DNA of 64,000 nucleotides from Enoplolaimus lenunculus (taxonomy: Eukaryota; Nematoda; Enoplea; Enoplida; Thoracostomopsidae): assembly GCA_030248215.1 (NCBI GenBank), contig JASANG010002734.1, positions 33,150-97,149 of the forward strand, written 5' to 3'. Position 1 is the first letter of the stretch; every line of letters starts with the position of its first letter. The notes below the pieces were generated by a model, which saw nothing but the letters and a program-made list of their open reading frames with translations, had not been told where the DNA came from and searched no databases. Shown here piece after piece: positions 58,104-64,000 of this stretch. The position numbers and the translations under genes were made by a program.

Positions 58104-58339
58104 AGTTGCGATATAGGGAAGTAGGCGCTGTTAAGGACGAAGACGCCGTGTGCGGCGTGTGTAAAGGTATGTATTCAGACGACGTTAAAAGTGGATTGGA
58201 AATCGATTGGATAGAATGTGATTTGTGTCTGCATTGGTACCATTTTCGCTGTGTGGGCTTATATGAGGAACCTGCACACGCGATATGGTACTGTCCGTCT
58301 TGTGAGAAAGCAGACAACAAAAGTCCTGAAACTGTCTAA
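58104..58339 (+). pseudogene. PHD finger at the 3' end of pol, right element
   Basis: CGVC, WIECDLC, HWYHFRC and WYCPSC give the full Cys4-His-Cys3 set in order, followed by a short Lys/Asp tail and a stop. About 90% identical to 22030-22262. It lies at the end of pol of a broken element. Confidence 0.8.
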
Positions 58340-58607
58340 CATAATTATTTATGTTGTTATAGATCTCAGGCTACAAGGTGCTTTATTATTGCATATTATT
58401 ATTATATTATTATCCTGCCATTTTGTCCCCGTCGTCTACATTCCAATACAACAGCTTTATTTCTATTTCCCTTATTTCGCCTTATATTAATTAATTGTTA
58501 TTGTTTATCATTGTAATATTAATCAGCCGTATCGACCAATATCCCGACCATTATTATGGTAATCTCCCCAATATCAACGGCTCTGTAATTACGGATCGAC
58601 GCAAACC
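58340..58607 (+). promoter_or_regulatory. spacer with splice-acceptor-like site before the third ORF
   Basis: AT-rich spacer. A T-rich stretch ends in ATTAATCAG at 58518-58526, some 80 bp before the ATG of the third ORF. Env-position genes of retrovirus-like elements are commonly expressed from spliced RNA, so this may be the acceptor. Inference only. Confidence 0.35.
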
Positions 58608-61600
58608 ATGGACGCATTCGGTCCCTTGGAAGCGCCGTTTTTATCGTTCCCCGTGGGTACGCCTCCACGGGATGACAGGCATCCGTGCCACTCATTGCGG
58701 ATGTGGGTAGTCCCCCGTACCCTTGGACGGCAGTGGGGATACCCCCGCTATGTGGCAGTGATCTCTAACAGAGATCAAGTCAAGGAAGCCGTGAAGATTA
58801 TCCGCGCTTCACGGACCAATATCCTATCGTTGGATATTGAAGGTGTCAACCTCGGCGAAGCTGACTTTGAGAAGTTTCGCGAGGCTGAGGCCAAACATCG
58901 TGCGAATCCGAAGGACGTCAAGCATCCGACGGAAACCCTGCGGATTTACCCGGCCGGTTACAAATCGTACTGTCCGGACGATTTCTTGCGCGGTGAGCCA
59001 CGTGGCGGAACCGCAGCGAGATGTCGCGCTCGTACTATTCAAATCGGTACGACAGAAGGCGCGACATTCTTGGTGGACGTTCAACCGTTTGGAATGTCCT
59101 TCCCTCAGGAACTCTACGAACTCCTGAGAGACGAGAAGTTCATCAAACTATGGTGGGATCTCGGGGCAGACAAACGGATGTGGACGGCGTCGTATGGAGA
59201 TGGATCACGAGATGGCGATCAACCGTTCGTCGAAGATGCGAACACGTTGGATCTGCAGCGCTTGCACGACTTTTTCTACAGTTCCCGCAAGCTCCGCGCC
59301 TGTCTCATCGATTACTTCAACTACGACAAAGGCGAAACCCCGTTTGGCAAAGCATTGATGGGGTATATTCGCAAGCAACCCCGCGGTAACATCGTATTAG
59401 ATCAAGACGACTCGCATTTAATGAGTCTGGTCGCATACGCGGGCGCTGACGTTATGTTGGCGGATGTGGCGGTCGCGATGTTAGTCCGCCACAACAATTT
59501 GATTGTGGACAGATCTCGAGGCACCGCGTGCTTCGAGCTCTACAATCAAATTGTTAATCTGGGTCGAATCCAAAGAAAGGATTTGACCTTAGAGGTCAAA
59601 GAAGGTGCGGCAACGGAGTCGGTGTTCGACAATTATCGCGAACTAGAAGCCGAGTGCCTTCGTACCTTCGAGGCTGCGTTTAAACGGCTGGAAGGCGCGC
59701 GATATAAAAATCGCGTTAGCGTCTTCATTGTGGGGAATCAAAAACCCCTGCCGATCGACTGCGCAGCCATGACAACGCGCGATTGTACCACGTCTCTGTG
59801 GCCCCGGGACCAAGCCCTGGAGTCACTGCAGGAGGCGTGGGACCGAGAAATCGCGTCTCAAGACTGGCGTACACGTCCGTTCAATCAATGGCCGGAAGAC
59901 ATGCAGAACGAACTTCGCTGGCATTTCGGCGTTGCTCGCATGATTATCGAAGCTGGTCGAGCTGCTAGACGTAGGCCTGCGCCTCCTCGGAGGAAGAAAC
60001 GGATAAAGAGATTACGACGCAATGCGCGTGGCCATCTCGAACCGGTGACTGAGTCATCGTCCGAGTCGGAAGACGAAAACCCGGCCAGCGATCAACTCGA
60101 GCCGGGCGAGTACAATGTGCCGATTTGGGACAGACCGGAAGGTTCGAACGATTATTGGTCTACGGTCGATACATTTCTGCATTATTGGGACGAAATGTAT
60201 AAAGTGCAACTCGAGCGCAATCAGCAAGCGGGGGAGCGAGTAGCCCCTGCCGGGCCTGTGAAGTCGTTGGGTGATTTGCCTCCAACGTTTCAGTTGATGT
60301 TGGATGCTCCGACGCGACACTCGCATCGTGATATCACTCCGAAGAAGCTGACGTCGGACGCGGAGCAAGCCAAACCGCCGTTGTATCGTGACGAGCAAGG
60401 CAAATTCATTCGAACGAAGTCTACAACACGTCGGCCATCAAGTCGGGCAAGTACGCCAGCACCGAAAGAGCCGAGGCCTTCGACTTCGAAGTTTCGTACA
60501 GAATCGATTTCGTCGAGCGAGGAGTCCTCCGGGGGCGATGACTCAGACATCGTTATGCAAACCCCGGAGAAATCGAGAACTCCAAAGCAATCGACATCGA
60601 AGTCGGCAAGGAGGAAACGGCTCGAACTGCGGGTACAGCAACAGCAAGAGCAACGGTCGTCGACAACTGACGATAACATTATCGATTTGCCAGGTCGTGA
60701 CGAAGTGGACTTGGAACCGATTCGTGTGTCGAAAGATGTTCAACAGCAAATGCGAATTCCACAAGTCAAATTGACACCGGTGACGGTGGTGAAAACAATC
60801 TCGTACGAGTCGATCAAGGCAAGTAAATCGGTGGTGGCGTCAAAACAAACGACGACGAAGATGACACCCGCACCAGCGTCGGTTTCGATGACTAAGCCGT
60901 CGAAACCGGCAATGTCGACTGGGGTGCGAGCGTCGAGAGACGCAGTGCACAAGTCGGCGTCACCGTCTAAAGTGACTGAGTCACGGAAGATGGCGAAACC
61001 AACGTATACACGGGCAGAGCAGCGAAGTGTGCCGCATACTTATGCGGATGCGGCGCGCCCTTCGACTGCTCGCCCAGGTGTAGATTCGTTGGGGATGTTG
61101 CCCGGCACTTCGGCAAACAAAAAGGGGACGAAGAAGCGAAATGTCGATCAAGAGAAGTATCAACAAGTGTCCCCGTTGAAGGTTGCCGTGCAGCAAAGAG
61201 AGGCAAGTGCAACGAAGCCTCAAAAGCAGACGTCAAGCACAACGACCACGGAGACAACAACACAAACGGCGGGTCGTGGAAGGAAGATTCAGAAGGTCAA
61301 GGAAGTTATCAAAGTCGGAGGTCGTGGCAAACCAGTACGTTCAGTAGTTGTCGTGCCTGGGCCTTCGCCTGGTATATTTTTGACATCTGATTCACCCCCG
61401 ACATCGACGGTACATACAACGCCGCGGATGACAAAGCCGGCAAGGAGCGTGTTTCCTGTGCATGCAACGACAAAGGCACGAGATCGCGACGTTATTCATG
61501 TCGATTTGGACGAGCCGATGCCGGGAGTGGACGAGTTTCCTGAACCTATAGCACCTGTTTCGTCTATACCACTTCCGTCCGGAGGAGTCTTTCCGGTTAC

Positions 61601-64000
61601 AGTTTCGACGTCTGCTCCACCAGATGTACGGCAAGGTGTGCCGTCTGGTGGGGTGTTCCCTGTGTCGTCAACGTCAATTTCAGTGACGTTATCGTTCACT
61701 GGTTCAATGGCAACGACGACTACAACGTTTCGCACGGGGACTGTGTTTCCCGTTGCGACCACCACTTCCACGGTACCTAGTACCGGGATTGGTGTGGTTA
61801 CAGGGGTTACACCGGCGTTCTCGCGACCTCTGCCGGCCACGGGCACGTCGCATTCGATGGTAGCTCAAACGGTATCAGATAAAACGTACACGATCGAAGG
61901 GTTGACAAGAATGGCAGCGGAGATGTCGTCAGCAGCCAGGAAGACAGCAACGACAACAGCTGCAGTACAACCAGTAGCGGGTGGAATCTATGAAGTTCCG
62001 CAAGAGATACGTGACTGGGAGCGCCATCAAGAACAAGTTAGGCGGGATATAGAAAGACGCGGAGCGGTAGCGACTGAGTCGTCCGCTCAACAAGCGTTTT
62101 ACACGCCTAGTCCGGTAATGTATCCGCCACACGCAATTCCGCTGATTTCACCGGAAACGCCGCCGATGATTGTGGAGTCATTATCGCCGTACATTACGCA
62201 AACGCAGCTTCAAGAAGAACTCCGCAAAGTTCGAGAAGACTACGAGAAAGAGATTCATGAGCAACGCCAGGTGATTCGACAAAAAGATGCGTTGAACGAG
62301 CGACTCATGGACGATTTGCGTGATATGATGCGGGCACTGACACGCCAAATCAATCAGTCAGCGACGTCGTCAGCGGTGGATCTACCGGACAAACGTGGCG
62401 AGAAGGAGTCCAGCTCGAGAGCTGTGACTCCAGTTACTTCTGCGCCCGGCACTCGGGTATCCGAAACCATCGTGACTGAGTCAACGTTGGTGGTACCGCC
62501 GGTGACGGTGCAGGCGCAACGAGAAGTAACGGTGGTGAGCACCGCTCCTGGCGTGCTGGTGTCCGAGGAACCGACATCCTCTCGGGCACTAGCAGTTCCG
62601 GATGGGGAAGAGCAGCGCGCAGTTGCTTGCAATCTCGTGTCGGCCGGGAAACCGGGATCGACGGAGGCAGCGCAGCCTTCCCCTAAGGAAGCCGTCAGTG
62701 AGCGGAGGGATGCTCCAGCCGGAGAGTCTGTGGGTGACACAGAACAGTCAGCAGTGGACTCACAGTCGGAGGATTGGGATCCGAATGTGGTTGTCCTGCC
62801 TGATCAATGTCTGTTGAATGGTGGAGAACTCATGAGTAGGTTTCCACAAAATTACGAATATCGACTTCATGCGTATTATTTCAACGTCAACGAACGTGTG
62901 GCGCGCCCTGTTGGTCCGTTGACGGAGACGCAATTGTCGGATATTCGAAGATCTTGGACGTACGAGTTCATTAGTTTGATTCGATTTCGTCTATTGTCAA
63001 ACGTGTCGCTCACAGTCTACCTCGACTATCTCCGGTTTGTCGAGCGTGGAATACGATACGAGGTGTATAACCGAGCGCCGTACCTAACGCCGCTCCAATA
63101 CGACAACATTATACGTTGGTTCGCTATGGAGTTGCGAGATTGGGTACTGCGTCGTATTCCATGGCGCAGGCGGGCATATGCGCAGGCACCGCGTGCCGCG
63201 TTTTTGCCAATTGGCCGTGCTTTGCTGGATCAACAGTATGATGCAGTCAAAGACAAACGCGCTGCCGCCAAACGTGATGCTGTTATGGAAAACGGATACA
63301 CGGATGACGGTTATTGGCGAGCGCGTGACGAATTCGAGCGTGACAACGTGGCGTATATCAAGGCGCATACGACAGCACCGAGTGATCCGCGAACAATGCA
63401 GATGCTGGGTGAGCTTACAGTTCGTTTGGACAATATGCGCAGACGCACGTTGAGGCAGTTGACAGGTGCGGAACGCGCTGCAATTCGCGATGCAGGCGAC
63501 CGTTACAATCGTTCGTTGAAGCATGATGCGCCGAATGATCATCGGTACTACAATCCACCTGCGAATCCGCATGATGAAGAATTCCTTCGATTTATGCGCA
63601 ATTTCGGCGAAAACTTCCCACAGCAAGAAGCCGCGGAAGACAGTCGAATTCGAAAGTTTCGGAATTCAAGGATTGCGCAGATGGGCAAGGTGACGACGCG
63701 AGCGTATCACAGCGAAGATTCGGAGGAATCGTTTGTTGGACCTGTTCAACGAGGGCCGACTCGCGCCGAAAAACGTATCGGTTCAATGGGAACCGATCAT
63801 GAAAGTAGCTCCCAGGACTCAGACCGGGGAGTTACTCGTCGACGGCGTCCGCGCGCGAAGATGTCGCGCTATTCTAGCAGCGGCGGACGTGGCGATCGGT
63901 ACTCAGTACCGAAAGCCAGAACAGCGACATCACGAGATCGTCATGCTAAAGGCGATCGAGGGCCGGTTTACAGTTCTCAATTTGTAGTCAGTACTACATG
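58608..64000 (+). CDS. third ORF of right element: EXD1-like exonuclease, Ser/Thr-rich region, coiled coil, unknown C-terminal domain
   Basis: One frame is open from the ATG at 58608 to the window edge (1,797 codons or more, no stop), so it looks whole as far as seen. Domains: residues about 65-300 form a DEDDy 3'-5' exonuclease with LSLDIEGVNLG (D76, E78), QIGTTEG, WWDLGADKRMW (candidate third acidic residue D184 or D188) and Y277-x3-D281. The EGVN and QIGT signatures point to the EXD1/Egalitarian branch, known in RNA-binding and piRNA-related roles. A basic patch (RRKKRIKRLRR, about 460) may be nuclear-targeting. Residues about 475-1180 are Ser/Thr/Pro-rich and probably disordered, about 1196-1250 form a coiled coil (QLQEELRKVREDYEKEIHEQ), and about 1390-1700 are a helical domain I do not recognise. 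It occupies the env position but shows no signal peptide or membrane segment. Function in the element is unknown. Confidence 0.85.
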   Translation, partial: MDAFGPLEAPFLSFPVGTPPRDDRHPCHSLRMWVVPRTLGRQWGYPRYVAVISNRDQVKEAVKIIRASRTNILSLDIEGVNLGEADFEKFREAEAKHRANPKDVKHPTETLRIYPAGYKSYCPDDFLRGEPRGGTAARCRARTIQIGTTEGATFLVDVQPFGMSFPQELYELLRDEKFIKLWWDLGADKRMWTASYGDGSRDGDQPFVEDANTLDLQRLHDFFYSSRKLRACLIDYFNYDKGETPFGKALMGYIRKQPRGNIVLDQDDSHLMSLVAYAGADVMLADVAVAMLVRHNNLIVDRSRGTACFELYNQIVNLGRIQRKDLTLEVKEGAATESVFDNYRELEAECLRTFEAAFKRLEGARYKNRVSVFIVGNQKPLPIDCAAMTTRDCTTSLWPRDQALESLQEAWDREIASQDWRTRPFNQWPEDMQNELRWHFGVARMIIEAGRAARRRPAPPRRKKRIKRLRRNARGHLEPVTESSSESEDENPASDQLEPGEYNVPIWDRPEGSNDYWSTVDTFLHYWDEMYKVQLERNQQAGERVAPAGPVKSLGDLPPTFQLMLDAPTRHSHRDITPKKLTSDAEQAKPPLYRDEQGKFIRTKSTTRRPSSRASTPAPKEPRPSTSKFRTESISSSEESSGGDDSDIVMQTPEKSRTPKQSTSKSARRKRLELRVQQQQEQRSSTTDDNIIDLPGRDEVDLEPIRVSKDVQQQMRIPQVKLTPVTVVKTISYESIKASKSVVASKQTTTKMTPAPASVSMTKPSKPAMSTGVRASRDAVHKSASPSKVTESRKMAKPTYTRAEQRSVPHTYADAARPSTARPGVDSLGMLPGTSANKKGTKKRNVDQEKYQQVSPLKVAVQQREASATKPQKQTSSTTTTETTTQTAGRGRKIQKVKEVIKVGGRGKPVRSVVVVPGPSPGIFLTSDSPPTSTVHTTPRMTKPARSVFPVHATTKARDRDVIHVDLDEPMPGVDEFPEPIAPVSSIPLPSGGVFPVTVSTSAPPDVRQGVPSGGVFPVSSTSISVTLSFTGSMATTTTTFRTGTVFPVATTTSTVPSTGIGVVTGVTPAFSRPLPATGTSHSMVAQTVSDKTYTIEGLTRMAAEMSSAARKTATTTAAVQPVAGGIYEVPQEIRDWERHQEQVRRDIERRGAVATESSAQQAFYTPSPVMYPPHAIPLISPETPPMIVESLSPYITQTQLQEELRKVREDYEKEIHEQRQVIRQKDALNERLMDDLRDMMRALTRQINQSATSSAVDLPDKRGEKESSSRAVTPVTSAPGTRVSETIVTESTLVVPPVTVQAQREVTVVSTAPGVLVSEEPTSSRALAVPDGEEQRAVACNLVSAGKPGSTEAAQPSPKEAVSERRDAPAGESVGDTEQSAVDSQSEDWDPNVVVLPDQCLLNGGELMSRFPQNYEYRLHAYYFNVNERVARPVGPLTETQLSDIRRSWTYEFISLIRFRLLSNVSLTVYLDYLRFVERGIRYEVYNRAPYLTPLQYDNIIRWFAMELRDWVLRRIPWRRRAYAQAPRAAFLPIGRALLDQQYDAVKDKRAAAKRDAVMENGYTDDGYWRARDEFERDNVAYIKAHTTAPSDPRTMQMLGELTVRLDNMRRRTLRQLTGAERAAIRDAGDRYNRSLKHDAPNDHRYYNPPANPHDEEFLRFMRNFGENFPQQEAAEDSRIRKFRNSRIAQMGKVTTRAYHSEDSEESFVGPVQRGPTRAEKRIGSMGTDHESSSQDSDRGVTRRRRPRAKMSRYSSSGGRGDRYSVPKARTATSRDRHAKGDRGPVYSSQFVVSTT

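Larger units (their letters stand above)
44912..64000 (+). mobile_element. giant Gypsy-type LTR retroelement, right copy (fossil, runs off the edge)
   Basis: Same order of parts as the left copy, mirrored: 5' LTR, PBS, leader with the same TIR transposon, 18-bp minisatellite, gag, zinc knuckles, protease, reverse transcriptase, PHD finger, spacer and third ORF. The 3' LTR is not reached. gag-pol is broken, with a handful of breaks, while the third ORF is open to the window edge. It differs from the left copy by roughly 10% in coding parts, including many silent changes, so it is not simply a re-read of the left arm. Confidence 0.85.

Noticed and set aside
62190-63720. Envelope glycoprotein in the third ORF
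   Set aside because: No signal peptide, membrane segment or Cys-rich ectodomain is visible despite the env position.
58608-64000. Host gene rather than part of the retroelement
   Set aside because: The same ORF lies at the same place in the left copy inside a pair of LTRs, directly downstream of pol, so it belongs to the element.

Overview
The window is nuclear DNA of an animal, most likely an invertebrate. It holds a spliced chaperonin gene with long AT-rich introns, many small TIR elements, tRNA-derived SINE pieces and LTR retroelements. I cannot name the species.

Layout. (1) 1-12.84 kb: the 5' part of CCT5 (TRiC/CCT chaperonin subunit epsilon) on the minus strand. Seven exons join in phase to 327 codons, and the rest of the gene lies left of the window. 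Its introns carry at least four hAT-type MITEs with 8-bp target duplications, two TTAA-type (piggyBac-like) MITEs, and a 121-bp tandem duplication that copies exon 2. (2) 12.84-15.73 kb: intergenic DNA with MITEs and tRNA-derived SINE fragments. (3) 15.73-36.05 kb: a giant LTR retroelement (about 20.3 kb, minus strand), a fossil copy. (4) 36.05-44.91 kb: host flanking DNA that is itself a palindrome of about 4.3-kb arms around a 188-bp unique spacer at 40.39-40.57 kb. (5) 44.91 kb to the right edge: a second copy of the same LTR element in mirror orientation (plus strand), running off the window. Parts 3-5 form one inverted repeat. Its arms are almost identical at the centre and, by eye, roughly 10% different in the outer coding parts.

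The LTR element is the most interesting object. In sense order it has a 5' LTR of about 650 bp, a PBS-like TGGTGAC site, a leader with a long-TIR transposon inside it, 6.4 kb of an 18-bp minisatellite, a Gypsy-type gag with two zinc knuckles, protease, reverse transcriptase, RNase H, then a PHD finger where an integrase would be expected. A spacer with a splice-acceptor-like site follows, then a giant third ORF in the env position. In the right copy this third ORF is open for at least 1,797 codons without a stop. It starts with a DEDDy 3'-5' exonuclease domain of the EXD1/Egalitarian type, followed by a Ser/Thr/Pro-rich region, a coiled coil and a helical domain I do not recognise. The left copy is broken (of the order of ten breaks). 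The right copy has a handful of breaks in gag-pol but its third ORF looks whole as far as it is visible.

A 342-base stretch with no T at all (57,754-58,095), and the noisy minisatellite in the right arm, mean that assembly or base-calling error has to be excluded before the palindrome and the right copy are taken at face value.
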